Assembly: GCA_047967505.1 (NCBI GenBank)
Contig: CM106538.1
From: Dipteris shenzhenensis
Lineage: Eukaryota > Polypodiophyta > Polypodiopsida > Gleicheniales
Reading direction: 5' to 3' (one strand)
DNA: 64,000 nt
Part shown: piece after piece, positions 35,176 to 47,932 of the stretch
Layout: each line of letters starts with the position of its first letter
Position numbering within the stretch: the stretch's first letter is position 1
The notes under the pieces: model-generated
Told to the model about the DNA's origin: nothing
Databases searched by the model: none
Seen by the model: only the letters and a program-made list of their open reading frames with translations
Program-made: the position numbers and the translations under genes

Positions 35176-36690
35176 TTATGAGCATCAATACTTGTTATAC
35201 ATTTTAAGTTACGAGATTCATATTTGCATCATGGATTTTGCATCTCTGAAAACATTACTATTACAAAAAAAAGAGATGGGCAATAAATGAAGCCTGTAGA
35301 TGGCAATATCCAAATAAAATGGATTACAATTGTTGATAGGAAAAAATTGAAGCCAATGGGTTCAGTGTGCCAAAAGGATTCTATAGAAGCTTATCACATA
35401 ACGACTGTGCAGCAGTGGGAGGAAGCTAGTGGTGCCTTGAGCCCCCAGCAAGATATGTAGACCGTGTCGATACAGCACGACAAAGCATCCACAGCAGACG
35501 ATGGTCACTCCCAGTAGCATGTTGGCAATGATCAATAGGATGACGAGGATGATCGACATTGTGTGTAAGCTACTAAAACAAAGTGTTATGCTTTATGAGA
35601 AATTTTCAATATTCCATTGAATATAAATTGAATAAAAAATGTTTCAATATACCATTGTAAACAAAATTAATGAGAATTGAAAATGAAATGAATATTGATT
35701 GAATACACCATTGAAGTTTCAGACCTTTAATACAATTCTTGCAATTTGATTACCCATGCAATAAAAAAGGTCCAATATTATATGCCAAGTTGTATACAAT
35801 ATTTTACTCTCCTACTCATTTAAATTCTACGTAGCTTCAGATCAGAAGAGTGCATTGCTCCGATGTCAAGCATGTCAAACAACTCATGTGCCATAGGAGT
35901 GTTGCATGCTGCACCTGCACTTCTCACCTTTGGAGTATTTAGAAGAGGCAAGCAAGGTGAAAGAGATGATCACAAGGGGGAGCATAATATCCTTTGGCCC
36001 TATGAAAGAGATCTTTGGCAGATTGGACAACATGGCCCCATCCATGATGAACTATAATTGTGCAGATATTATGGATAGTTTGCACACGGCGAGGCCAAAA
36101 AATTTGCGGTTGACTGTTGAGACTATGCCTCCTTATTCGATATGTTGCAAGGTAGATTTTGCATCATGCGCTTGTTGGGAATAATTAGTAGCTATGAGGC
36201 ACATATTTGCATATGCATTCTTAATATCATGGTTTGAGATAATAGTGCTAGCAACCATTGATTGTCACTCATCCACTCATTCTCTTACAGCAGCCATGGA
36301 TGCTCCATAACTGTATCTCACAGAGTCTTGGGAGGAAATGTGGCATCTCTATCAGCCCATGCTCCTTGTTGTCCCTCTCCAACATCCTCACTGATGGTCA
36401 TGAAGAGCACGTCAATTGTCACTGATGCTACACATCTAATAAGGTCACATAAAAACTTAGCAGTTGAAGTTGGGCTCAAATTGTTTCAAAAAAGAAGAAG
36501 CAAATATTCAAAAAGATATTTAACCATTATAGTCACTAGACATTGGAATGTCGACGTGTGCAGGAGGTTTTGCTACCATAGGTTTGGCTCTTGTCACTCG
36601 TGGTTGCTCATGTACTCAAGCACCTTAGGCAAAGTCCACCTCACGGCCAAGAACAAACTTTTCGTATAGCATCTTTGCAAAGTATAGGGG
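35176..36690. other. Mostly non-coding; one small hydrophobic frame
   Basis: A minus-strand frame at 35559-35362 encodes 65 residues starting MSIILVILLIIANMLLGVTI, one likely membrane segment with a Cys pair, but no homologue is recognised and chance is likely. Plus-strand frames at 35863-36184 show no domain. The C-terminal side of the kinase-like gene may extend into 36500-36690. Confidence 0.25.
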
Positions 36691-36699
36691 AATATCTCC

Positions 36700-38870
36700 A
36701 CAAGATTTCTTTGTGAATATCATCTCCTAGATGATGGATGCATTCTCTTTAATGGCTTGATGATAGCACATAATGGGCCATTGTCCATGGTCAATGGAGG
36801 CTGAGCTCATATCCCATATAGCTATAACATTCTCATTTGAGATGAGGGTCTTTACTTGTGCATACTTCCAACCTTCGGGGTTATGGAAAGGACTGAACAT
36901 AGCAATTGCCTTTGTCTGGTCTCTCCTCATAAGTTGCGTGGTGTTGTCAGCCACATCCATCATGAACTTCATCACAAGCATGTGCATGCATCTTGTATAT
37001 TCAACCTATGTAGATGGTCGAGAGCGTGTTCTTGATGATAATGACATTGGTATTATTCATGACCTATGATCATAGAAATGCTACGCCTAATAGCAAAGAT
37101 ACGAGTTCATAATATGAGCCATACATACATTCCAACAGTTTGTTCTCATACAATTGTAAAATATTGTCTCGTGAGATTGTAGTCATACAACCAATGGTTG
37201 ACATATCAAACCATACACCCTAAATAGCCAATCATGTTATCCAACATCCATTTGAAAACATTGCAGAATATGATTTAGGACTCGCCTTATAAACCAACAA
37301 TGTTTGCAAGCCAACTAGCAACACCATTCTGAAAAGACAAAACTATTCACCTTGTAAAATAAGATATGATGAGATGTCAAAATTGCACATCTTATATATG
37401 AGTTTTCATATCATCGATTGGTTGCATTGCGACATTTTCATCAACATTGTGTGAGTGTAGTTTGGTTAGCAACAACTCCCCTTTCCTGGGGCTCAGTCTG
37501 GAACAAGTGGGTTTTACAATCCCACAATAGCTTGATTACATGCCTTGGGTATAATTGATTAGTTGGTAGTGCAGACCTGCAGCCGATAAGAAAGTTGGCT
37601 ACTTTGCCAAGTAACCAACCGACAACATACCAATCTAACATGACTGACCATGTGCTATTTGGTAGAGGGTATGCATCATTTCTTGCGTACAGCTCTAGTG
37701 CAAACCAAGGAAATCATGAATTTTGAGCAAGCACCTGAATCTGCTTGGGCTTACTCATAGTCCTATGGAGACACCTTCCCAAGTAAAAAATGCTCATATG
37801 CACAAATTTTCCATCTGGTGTGAAATCCAGCATGTAGTTGCCAGCATTCAAGTTAGTGTGTCTAAACCCTCGCTTGTGCAGTGCCCTCATTGCATTGGCA
37901 ATAGCTATGCAAATTGCAAGAGCATTCTCATAGAATAGTCATGCTTGCCTCTGACTCCCCGTATCATGACACCCATTCTGAGGTTGCTCGCTAGGGTTGC
38001 CTCACCTTTCCCAGTTTGGATTATCATGATACATGGAAGCAGGTAGACTCATGAGCATGTCATGAATACTACCTCCATTGAAGTATGGAATAATTAACTA
38101 GAGGTTGCTAATGTGTGTGTAACCAATGGCTCAACACACGGCCCTATGCATTTCGGTCATTGATGCCTGTGCAGTATCGTACCTCAACTTCTTGCCAGCA
38201 TAAGATAGGATTGTCTTGAAACTTGGTAGACCCTCTATCTTAACCCAATACACTCTTCCTTCCACCCCCCCATCCAATTCTTCTAGAATTCTCAATGCAA
38301 CAAGTGGGATGTGGACCGTTGTAGAACACATGTCAGAAAACTTTGTGTATAGATCTATGTGTGCCTTGTTGTCTTGACTTCTTGGGTCAATCCTTTCTGA
38401 GGAACCACTAGCAATCTAGGTATAATATTGGATGGCGACATTTGATAGTCTACCTGCTACTGCCCCATTCTCCTTTTGGTTTTTTCTATGAATGGTAGTG
38501 CAAGATTCTTTCCATTCCATGAGCCACCTATCCAGCTTCATCCTTTCTTTGTATGTCAAGGGCTCTGACTGCTTTACCGTTTCCCATTGTACAACTTTAT
38601 CACCCAACACTTTAGATAGGAAGTTTAGTATAGCCTCTTTCTCCTCTATCCACTCCACCTCTCCGCACCTCATTCAAATTAAGCAAATATGCATTCTTGG
38701 ATTTCATCTAGCATAGACTTGGTAAGAGGAAGCTCTCTAATTTGCTCCTCACTCAGTCTAATAATATGTAGGATGCATACTCTGTAGACAAGGTATTGCA
38801 AATTGATTCTCGAAGTGTCTCTCTCTCTCTTTGATAGGGTGGCTGCCATGAGGAAAGAAGAGGTATACAT
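36700..38870 (-). pseudogene. Protein-kinase-like (pseudokinase) gene, decayed
   Basis: The minus strand holds an N-terminal helical part (SEEQIRELPLTKSMLDE near 38740; YKERMKLDRWLMEWKESC near 38530), then a kinase fold. N-lobe at 38280-38050: LDGGVEGRVYWVKIEG, ASMTEMHRAV, then LIIPYFNGGSIHDML. C-lobe at 37935-37450: AIANAMRALHKRGFRHTN, LNAGNYMLDF, WFALELYAR, DWYVVGWLLGKV and QTEPQER. These match subdomains VIb, VIII, IX and XI. The catalytic HRD is HTN, the usual Lys is Asn, DFG is not recognisable and APE is ALE, so the ancestor may already have lacked activity. Two stops in the N-lobe and one before ALE mark a pseudogene. A C-terminal piece (RRDQTKAIAMFSPFHNPEG, 36987-36727) has no known domain. 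Confidence 0.6.
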
Positions 38871-39632
38871 CTAATTCACACAACAATCATTACATAAGCT
38901 CTCAGTGGGTTGTCCTACAATGGCAACATGTACATACAAAAACCATAGCAAAAGCAATTAACTAATTCACTAATGCATTACAAAAACAAAAGCAAAAGAA
39001 ATTATGTAATCAACACAAAAATCATTGCTATGTTATGAGATGATAACAAAAATCCAATTGTACGTAAAACACATAGAACATGCACAACACAATTTTTTAA
39101 ACAACAAAGTTGAAATCTATGCACACATGCTAACATGAACTCCTAATAGATAATTATAGCGTGGACCCTACAAGAAATAGCCAGATCGTACAAGCGATCA
39201 AGGTGCATGTAAAATGTAGGTAATACGTAATTAGTCAAAGAAACCCTATCAAAGGAGGATAGCCTATAAAACATGAAACAGGAAAATGTATTAGCAAGCA
39301 CGATTGATAGAAGCAAGATTATCTAGATCAGCAATTGCGTGATCACACATCTGGTTGGGAAGGTCATCGTCGAGATGAATCTAGTCGACCAAAGCGAGCT
39401 ATCATCTGGGCAATAACTAGCTCTATCGACATTTGTATACAATATATATGAATATATGATACTAGATGTGTGTAGTCTCAACGGTGACTCACGTGTCATG
39501 GGGATCTTGAAGGAATGCCGATGGAGCCTCCACTACAAGCTACTTCCTTGTGAGAGAATGGAAGCATGAGCCGCCCGAGCCGCCCACTTGTGTCATGCAA
39601 ATGGCTTCTGGATTGCTACAATCTATTTCCAT
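38871..39632 (-). other. Possible 5' intron and first exon of the kinase-like gene
   Basis: On the minus strand a short frame MEIDCSNPEAICMTQVGG starts near 39632 after a pyrimidine-rich leader. A splice-like acceptor (CATGGCAG) lies near 38847, just before LSKRERDTSRINLQ. A TATAAAAGG motif lies near 39880. This gene model is weak inference. Confidence 0.25.
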
Positions 39633-39757
39633 GAGAGAAAGAGGGAAGGGGGAGAGGGGAGAAGAGAGGGAGAAGGAGAAGGGAAGAGGGAGAGGGGAGA
39701 TGGGAGAAGAGAGGGGAGAAGGGAGGGAGAAGGATAAGGGAAGAGGAGAGTGAAGGG
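39633..39757. repeat. Purine-rich GGGAGA-type low-complexity tract
   Basis: Repeated GAGAGGGAGAAGG-like purine runs. Open frames here are composition artefacts. Confidence 0.85.
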
Positions 39758-39889
39758 GGATGGAGTGGCAAACACAAAGGAAATAAGAGAACACCCAAAG
39801 GCACTCTTGAAGAGAAGAAGGAGCTTGTATTCCAAACTTGTGCATACAACAATGGAAACCAATTCAGCCATTTGGCCTTTTATACAAGT

Positions 39890-41430
39890 CACCTTTTGAA
39901 GGGAGGGCCAAACCTAATCTCTTTATACCACTCTCCCTTCTCATTCTTTTACCATCCTCTTGGGCCCATCTAGCTCCAAGACACAATCCTGGCTCTATGG
40001 ACTTGCCACTGTCTATTAAATCACATCACTAAACAATAGTGGCATATTGTTAACCAATCTATTAACATGCCTCCCTTCTTGATCTCGATCCAGTCCTCTA
40101 GATCGTGCAACGTTCATGGATGTTGGAGTGTTGTCAATGAAGATCATGAAAAGTAGTCTTTTGTGTGCACTGTGTAGAATCTTCTTTTGGTCCATTGTAG
40201 GAGAGTTATGGAATGCTTGTTGGAAGTATAGAATGAGTGATTTTTTTGGAACTAGCACTTCAGGGTTTGATAGAGCCGAGTTGAGTACTTGTGACCCTTC
40301 AAAGAAGGAATAAGAAAAAGGAAAAGAAAAGTCTAAGGGGTAAGTTATTAGGAAGAAGGTGTTGGTAAGATCCTAGTGGTGTTAGTGTTAGCAGAGTAAG
40401 TAATGTGCATTTGCATGCTCCTCTTAAGTCCCATATTTTATTTGAGTGGGACTTCCAATGGATTCTCAGCAAACTATGTCTTTGACATGCCATGTTTGAA
40501 CGCCCAAAGTTGTGCATTTTTTGACATTTTGTCTTGCTTCTCTACATTGAATTTCCTTTAACATCCATTTTATGGCTTATATTTCATTGAGGGCTTTGCT
40601 TGGAAGTATTTGAACCCAATAAGGTTGTGGCACCATCTGGAGATTTATTTGTCTGAGTCATGAAATCGAGAGGAGTCTGATAATACACCATACAAACCCC
40701 TAAAATGAGGACTATGGCTGAAGAGGTTTATAGAAGGGGTATTCTAGGAAAGGCTTCTAAGCTAAAACTAAAAGAAAATAAAAATAAATAAAATAGATGA
40801 GTAGAAGTTAGATAGTTAATGGTGATGTTAGTAAATGAATATGAAAAAAACTTTGAGGGTCACAGGAAACTCATCCAAACCCATATTAATGTAATCACCT
40901 TCACCCTAGAGTTGAATGCATCCTTGAGAGCTGTTTGTGGAGAACCACTTGTCATTCCATGTGTGAACTCAAATTAAAGACCCTAATGACTCAGGGATAA
41001 GTTAGTGCCCTGTTCTATTTTGGCTCTATTGTAAAGGGGTGCCTTGTTGATGTTGATTGGTGTATCGAATTTCCATAATGCTTGTAGCTTATCTTTTTGA
41101 CCAAGGAGCCCTTGGGCTGATGTACTTGTGATTTTCTGAGTGTGGTGTGCTGAGAAAATGAAGAGGACTGACCGCCTATTTTCGCCTAGTCCTATTTCAC
41201 CTAGGACTTCCACACGTGACATATTGACCAATTGTGACCCAAACGTAGCAAGAACATCATTTTGTAGACCACCATAGGAATAGGAATGTATAGCTATTCA
41301 ATACCTCATGTAAGTCTGATAAAATCACTTCGAAGGAGAGTCACCAAGACATCACTGGACACCTTTGGTTGACCAGTTGTCATCCTGTTGGCAGCAACAT
41401 TGCTTGAAGTTATTTGAGATCCTTGATTGT
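39890..41430. other. No supported gene
   Basis: About 1.5 kb without a recognised domain on either strand. It may be the 3' part of the adjoining gypsy-type element. No LTR match was found by eye. Confidence 0.3.
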
Positions 41431-41562
41431 GGTAGTAGGTTCTTGTGGAGCTACTCCATTTTTAGGAGCAAGTTCTTGTGGATCTATTGTTGGTATGTTT
41501 CTTATTGTCGGTGTTGTACCATTGAACATTGTGATCTCCCACATGTACCACTTCTATGATAC

Positions 41563-43302
41563 TCATCGTAATAAAATGATATATGTTCTATGTATTAAAT
41601 GTGAGTAGGATTGCAATGTCTCAGAGATATTTTTCTTTTTTTGAGCCCAAGTTTTAGCTAAGAAAGTTGTCAAGGATGAAGATAATTTGTTGTTCACATT
41701 GGAAGGTTCTTGTGGGACTTCCATTGAGCTAGGAATTACTTGTATGTCCGACTCTTGCATAGCTTCCCTGATGATAGATACCAAATTTCTTAGTAAGGAA
41801 GGTTCTTGTGTGGCTCCCAACATGGATTCAGCTTCCATCTTGGCAGGTTCTTGTGTTACTATCTCTTTTTTCAAGACAGGTTCTTGTGTTACTGCCAATT
41901 GCCTTGAAGATGATACAATAAATTGGCATGCCTTTTGACAGACTTGCGGTCAAGCATGGTCTTGTGTTAATATCTCCCTTTTTGAGACAAGTTCTTGTGT
42001 AACTACTCAAGAGGAGGTAGATGAAATCCTTTGCATATGATCCTCTTGAATTGGTGCTTTTCCCTTGTCCTTGTAAGCAGGTTCTCATTGTTCTTGGCAT
42101 CTTTATAGAGTAGGTTCTTGTGTGAATACTACTGGTGCATCTGCACTCGTTGATGCTTTTGTATTGATAGATTTGGGGCTTCACTTTTGGTTTTGCAATG
42201 GACATGGTGTACATTTAGGCTTAGGACAACAAGCATGGATGGGCTATTGATTACTTTGGCAAGACTTGGGTACCCATATATAAGAGTTGCCAAGGCAATA
42301 TCCCTGGGCCTCGAGTAGTCTTGTGGGAACCCATTGATAATGGACCTTCCTTGTTGGATGGCGTCTTCTTCTTCTTTGATGTTGAGGTTTATTGTTTACA
42401 TGAGGGGGTTGTTGGCAATGGTGAGGCTTGATGTTTAGAGGAGGGGATGTCTTCATATGTTGAGGTTTCTTTGGAATCCAAAATTATGATTCACCCTCAA
42501 AGTATCCTTGAGCCTTCAATAGATCCTTTTGGACCCATATTTGCTTGGTTGCTCTTCTTTGTTTTCTTTGTTGGTGAAGTGCTTGTTGAGGTTGAGAAGT
42601 GGAAGTGGATGTTGACGTTGGTGCTTGAATGTTGGGTCGGACGGTGGCGCTTAGCACATCTTGTTGGGTCGACTCATCACTAAATAATCCTTTGTAAGTG
42701 TCTTGGATCCAACTTGTACCAACAATGGTAGCTTCTGTTAATGTACCTACAAGAGCTAAAAAAAGCATGCAAGGCACAATGTAATTGTCCAAGGAAACAT
42801 TCAACATTAAAGAACCAATAACCTTAGTAGAGGTACCCTATATGAACTGAATTTCAGAATCACATACTTGAAGGCATATCTAGCTGAGATGCTTTAATGT
42901 CTCCCAAGAGGTGAGGTTTTTGCTTGCATGCCAATCTACCATGGCTTGTATTCATCGGCATGTTGCACCTATTGATGTTAGCTCTACCCAAAGTTGAGAT
43001 GGAGTCATATCTATCTCATTAGGATCAAGGGCATTGTCAATTCCTAATTCAATTTGATTAGTTAGTACCACTCTTATGGTGTAAAAAGGTGTAATGGAGT
43101 TAAGTTGTTCATCATTAAGGTGCATTGTCTGAGTGCCCTTAATAGTTGGTAGATCTATTACTACCAGTGTATGCATCCACTTAAGTGAGTCTTCTAGTTT
43201 TGGTAAAGGAGCACACCAAGGTTCATCAAGACTCTTCTCACTGTCCTCTTTCTGATAGTGTTTTACCAATTTTACTGGCACAGACCTATCTGTGGTATCC
43301 AA
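41563..43302 (-). pseudogene. Unrecognised coding region downstream of the protease, with QEP and LLxAQGY repeats
   Basis: The minus strand at 43302-42952 encodes an open frame with EPWCAPLPKLEDSLKWMHTL and NEIDMTPSQLWVELTSIG. At 42807-42484 is KDLLKAQGYFEGES, and at 42456-42244 the related TRLLEAQGYCLGNSYIWVPK. At 41898-41563 TQEP recurs (TQEPVLKKEIVTQEP). The underlying DNA motif GGTTCTTGTG appears about ten times on the plus strand between 41430 and 42120. No reverse transcriptase, integrase or envelope motif is visible. The function is unknown. Confidence 0.4.
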
Positions 43303-43354
43303 TTCAGCTCCAAATAGATTTTCGAACGTAGTGTGAGCCTTCTATGTTTGGAGA

Positions 43355-43879
43355 TCAACCCTCACAACTTTCTGATCTTAAAGTTAGGATTAATCTTGCC
43401 ATATGCAAGAAAGGTCTCCCTAGAATAGCCTCATACCTAGGGTTGTTTTGGAAATCCATTACAACAAGGAATACCCGATATGTGAGACCCAAGGTTTTGA
43501 TTTTAATGTCCTTGAGTACTCCTGTGGGATGAGCTATGCATCCATCAGCTAATTTAACTACCAAGGAAGTACTCTCTCATTCGAGACTTCCCTACTTTTC
43601 TTAGCATTGTTTCGTGATGATGCTAACACCTGCTCCTCCGTCTAAGATTGCCATAGCTTTCTAATCATAGAAGGAGATGGGTAGCATTGCATTCGTGTCA
43701 TCACTCTGAAAATATTGGCCCAATCTATTAACTAGCACCCTTGGAAAGCCTTGAGCTTGATTGGGAGATTCAACATTCTCAGGATTGGTGGATTGGGGTG
43801 TCACTATTTGCCCATTCATCCAATCCGATAGGTCTCTCCATAGAGTAGGATTACCCCATAATAGTGTCGCAATGGGCAT
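43355..43879 (-). pseudogene. Retropepsin-like protease of the gypsy-type element
   Basis: The upstream part reads PRVLVNRLGQYFQSDD and LPISFYD, a stop, then the active-site motif ILDGGAGVSIITK (DGGAG at 43629-43642). Further on are GLTYRVFLVVMDFQ and YEAILGRPFL, the conserved flap and ILGRPFL end of plant retroelement proteases. Active Asp is present; Thr/Ser of DTG/DSG is Gly. Stops and frame changes break it. Confidence 0.7.
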
Positions 43880-45199
43880 CTTGATCTCAATGGATAGGAA
43901 TGAGGCTAACCCTGCGATGTCTTACGGACCAGTGATAGTTTTGTACCTATTGATTTTGACTCTTCTAAGCCATATAAGGACATGTTGTCATCCTCCTTTA
44001 GTTGTTGCAAGGTATGGTCTTCTTCAAATATCTATTGCATTAGGGTGGATCCCTCTGTTGAAGGGCATGACACACCTTCTTCATCTACCCTTTTAGATAT
44101 TTGCAAGGCTTTTGAGGCTCGAGTGTTTATTTCATGTCTTGGATGAATTGTATCAACACTCTTGTTGGCCTTGAGCCTCTGCTCACATTCCTCGTGGCCC
44201 TTTCATACCAATTTCTGAGCTACGGTGAGACCTTGTTTCCACACCCATGGGCTGGGATATTCACCATGACCCTTAGGTGTTGTGGCTTTTGGCCATTGGT
44301 TGAAGCCATTGCCTCATTCACCTCATGTGGGTGGTTGTTGTTGGTATCATTTGAGAGAGTATCATAGGAATATGATGTTGCTAGGGAGGTTGTATCTTCA
44401 TCCGACCAATCTTGGATGATGACCTTATTTTTTCCCTTCCCAATCTTCGTTGCACCCATGGTGCTTACTCGTGTTGATTTAGTTGCCCCTCTAGGCTGTG
44501 ACGTGCTAGCTTTATCCCTTTTGGCTTGTTTGCAAAGCTCTTTATTAAGGGCTTAACCTTGCAACCTCGTTATTACATTCAGGGATACTGATGATACTTG
44601 GCCTCTCTCAATGCTTGACAAGTTAAGGCTTGTGGACTTAGATGGCCTTCTCATGGAGCAATCCTTAAAAAGATGGTCCACACCACACCTAGTGCACAAT
44701 GGTGGTGGTGTATTAGACATGGGTGCACATGTGATTGGATGGTTAGATTGCCTCTTATATGGACACTCATTGGCTGGGTGTGCCCCTTAACACATATGGC
44801 ATTGATGTCTTGTCTAGGTTGTTCATATATCCCATTTTTTGAGTAATTGGTGCCATTTGGTAGACTAGAATATATTGGTCACCTTGTCTAATGTAGTGGC
44901 TTACAATGTTGGACTGATTTGCATGGTCACCATTTTGGGGATAGTTGTGTCCATTGAAGGTAGGTTTGGGGTCTCCCCAATCAATAGGTAGATCTTCCAC
45001 CAGTACTTGATTCATGGGAGTAATTCGTGGTTGTGGTGGTTGAAGTTTTAGTATTGGTAGGGGTAATGGAATATTTTGAGCCTTGAATTGCCCTTGATTG
45101 GTTGATGTGGCTCCTTGTATTGCCAATTGTGCTTGATTGGATGGATTGGGTGGTATAGGTATGGTGTGGCCTTTGTTGATAAATGGGTCGAGGAATCAC

Positions 45200-45262
45200 C
45201 CTAGCATAATGACATTGGGATGTGTCATGATTTCCCCAACGAACACAATGGGCACAATACAA
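45200..45262 (-). pseudogene. Zinc knuckle of the gypsy-type gag
   Basis: The minus-strand frame reads MYCAHCVRWGNHDTSQCHY, a CX2CX5HX4C array close to the CCHC nucleocapsid knuckle. A frame break separates it from the capsid part. Confidence 0.6.
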
Positions 45263-45491
45263 TATTGGCCTGGTCTAAGATGAGGGCATTCCTTAGTGGG
45301 ATGAATTCTAGTGCATACCCCACACCATATGTTATCTCTTTGCGGAAATAGATGGGGTTGCTAGGAGCATCTTTTTGTGCTTCTATCTTCCATTGTTGGC
45401 CCAACTTGTTTAATGGATCTGTGGCCAACTCTTCCATGTTGAGCACCTTGGGCATAATGCTTGCATCCCTAGTTGCTTCTGAGGTTGAAGC

Positions 45492-46403
45492 CTATGCTAT
45501 TTGGGACATATCAGAGGAACTTAAGGATTTATCCTTTTGGGGCTTCTTCCTCATGTTATCCCCTAGGTATATTGCCATCTTGCTACATAGCTCAAACGAT
45601 GTGGGATTCATAGCAAACAAGTGATCATGCAGCTTAGCGTCTTGTAGCACTATGAGGAAGCATGGCAAAAGCTGCACATCACTCATCCTCTCATGGGTTT
45701 CACATCGTGAGTTAAAATGTTTAATCCTAGCAATGTAGTCTCTTAAGGACTCAGTGTCCTTATGCTTCACCTCATAAAGCTAGTTAAGCAGGCTCCACTT
45801 GGGACCACTAGGGGCAAACCCCGCAATGAAAGATCTATGCAATGTGTCCCAATTTATTTTCTCCTCAGGGTTTAAGTCTCTAAACCATTGTCTAGACTTG
45901 CCATCAAGACTCAAGCTAAAAGCATTGACCGTGTCTACATCCCCAATATGACCAAAGGTCTCACAGATTTGCTCGAATCTCTCAACATGGGAGATTGTGT
46001 ATCCTTCTCCTACAAACTTGGTGATTATCTTGGATATTGTGATAGGCTTGATCCTTGAGGGGTTGGTATCCCTTCTTGGAAACATTAATGGTGGAGCAGT
46101 GGGCCCCCTTCCTAGTGCTTGGACTAGGATTCTCATAGCTTCATCAATAAGGACCATTTGCGATATAAGAGGAGGTTGTGGAATGGTGGACCCTATCCCA
46201 TACATTGGTGGTCCTGATGAAGGGTTCCATGGATTAGATGGCACGAGGTTGGGATGGGAGGATCCAGGCCCATTAGGCATTTGCATTGTGACTTGGGTCG
46301 GGGGGTTGGCCCACGGGTTGGGCCCAACAAGTTGGACACGAGGTCCTCTAATGTTCCCTGTAGGCATAGGCCTATAAGGGAGTGGTATGTTCCCTGTAGG
46401 CAT
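45492..46403 (-). pseudogene. Gypsy-type gag (Retrotrans_gag) remnant
   Basis: One minus-strand frame with a single in-frame stop at 45780-45782 joins the two parts. Motifs include FVGEGYTISHVERFEQICE, GHIGDVDTVNAFSLSLDGK, RQWFRDLNPEEKINWDTLH and SFIAGFAPSGPKWSLLN, then KDTESLRDYIARIKHFNSR. The YI..F..RF..L...A..W...L....WdxL...F pattern is the Retrotrans_gag capsid core. A duplicated 36-bp segment (GTTCCCTGTAGGCATAGGCC) codes a repeated PMPTGNI near the start. Capsid protein would package element RNA. Confidence 0.8.
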
Positions 46404-46603
46404 AGGCCTATAAGAAGCACTTGTTGGGTCTCATGTTCTGTTGCCAAGGAGGCAGCATAGGGGATTCTGAGGTAGAGGGTCCTACTGTGAACCTTCAAGG
46501 TTACTCCTGTGCCCCCTTTGCTCTAGCATTTGGAGACCTTGTGAGAATGTGGGTCCAAATCCATCCCCATAGGATTGTCTATCATCAAAGAATTAGTACG
46601 ATG

Positions 46604-47932
46604 GGGGTCGATTGCCATTAGGTATCATGGGGCTTTGTTCCGTGAGTATGCTTCTGACATCGGTGGTTGGGTTCGCATTTGAGCCACTCTACTGGGTCTG
46701 TCAATACAAACCTTCCCATGATATTGGAAAAGGTTTCCCTTAATGTAGTTGCTGTTGTAGCTAGGGTAGGAGAGTGGAGATCAGTGGGAATGGAGTTCAG
46801 AGCCACTGAGGCTCTAACATCAGAGGGTTCACCCAAGTCTCTGTCCAGACTCAAGGGCTCCTCCAAGCTAGATAATTCACCTAGTGGTGGTTCTTACAAT
46901 GAGTGAGAATTGACTTTTGAGCTTACTGACCCTGAGGATGCCAAGCTAGGTATGGAGGTCGATAAGATGGCATTTGAGGCATTGTTTTTAGGCCGAAGGT
47001 GAGCTTGTAGGACTCCTCCTGATCTCAAGATCATGTGTTCATTGGCACAATTGAGGCCTCAATTCTAGGTTGAGTCCTCCTCAACACGGGGTCAAGGGGT
47101 GGAAGCCCCTTGTGGCTTCCCTTATTTCATCAGTTCTTGATGCTTGGGGTCCCAATTTTCATGTGCTTTTTCCTTATTTTTGTGTTCTTAGAGCTATCCC
47201 TATGGCCATGGGAATAGGGCTATGGTGATGACAACAATTGAAGAATCATAAAAAACCAATCAGTTTTTTATGATCCTTGATTCCTAATCTGCCTACCCAA
47301 TGCAAAAAAGAAGAAAGAAAAACAACATTTGGTTGCAAAATGAGAGATTTTTTGAAGAGGGGACTGTCAACACTCAAAACCACTTCAATTTTCAGCATGA
47401 TTCATTATTATTGGTTGTTTTTTGAGAGTTTTGACACCATATACTCCTTAGAAATCTTTCAAACTATCTTCCTAGCAACTCAAAACACTAAAAACCATAA
47501 AAAACATGTTAAATTACACGGCACAGTGGAACAAAAATTGAACAAAGAATAGAGAGTACACAGCAAACTGGAGATGAACAAAGTTTTCCTTCAATACTGA
47601 TGTAGTACAGATGATGGCTCCATCCACCCGTGTGCTCCCACAGTGGAGCTTGGATGGCAATCTAGGCAGATACTAGGTGAAGAGCTACTAGCTGGATCTG
47701 AACTGATATGATACAATGGATTAGGGAGGTCACCTCTTTATAGCTATGAGGGCGGTAGTCGGATCAACATAGTCGGTGGAGCCAACGAGTCAACCTAGTC
47801 CGTGGAACCAACTAGTTGTCCATAAAATATTCAAGGAATATTCCCTATATCATCGCCACAAGGGATCTCGCCCCCGAACCCCCACCAAGAGCCCCTCAGA
47901 CCCCCCAACTGGGGGTCAGCTGGCCCCTAGAC
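46604..47932. other. No supported gene; probably leader or LTR of the gypsy-type remnant
   Basis: No domain was recognised. The stretch 47860-47932 is unusually C-rich. A minus-strand LTR boundary could not be placed. Confidence 0.3.

Larger units (their letters stand above)
41430..46600 (-). mobile_element. Gypsy-type retrotransposon remnant: gag and protease followed by an unusual coding region
   Basis: On the minus strand, in order: gag, a zinc knuckle, a retropepsin-like protease, and then a long region without reverse transcriptase or integrase but with repeat-coding frames. No LTR pair was identified, so the ends are approximate. Frame breaks and stops occur throughout. Confidence 0.6.

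Noticed and set aside
39540-39892. Pro/Ser/Leu-rich frames on the minus strand
   Set aside because: They follow the purine-rich repeat tract; only a weak first-exon hypothesis was kept.
41430-46600. Endogenous pararetrovirus
   Set aside because: Gag with a Retrotrans_gag core and zinc knuckle is present, and no movement-protein or RT motif is visible; a gypsy-type remnant fits better.
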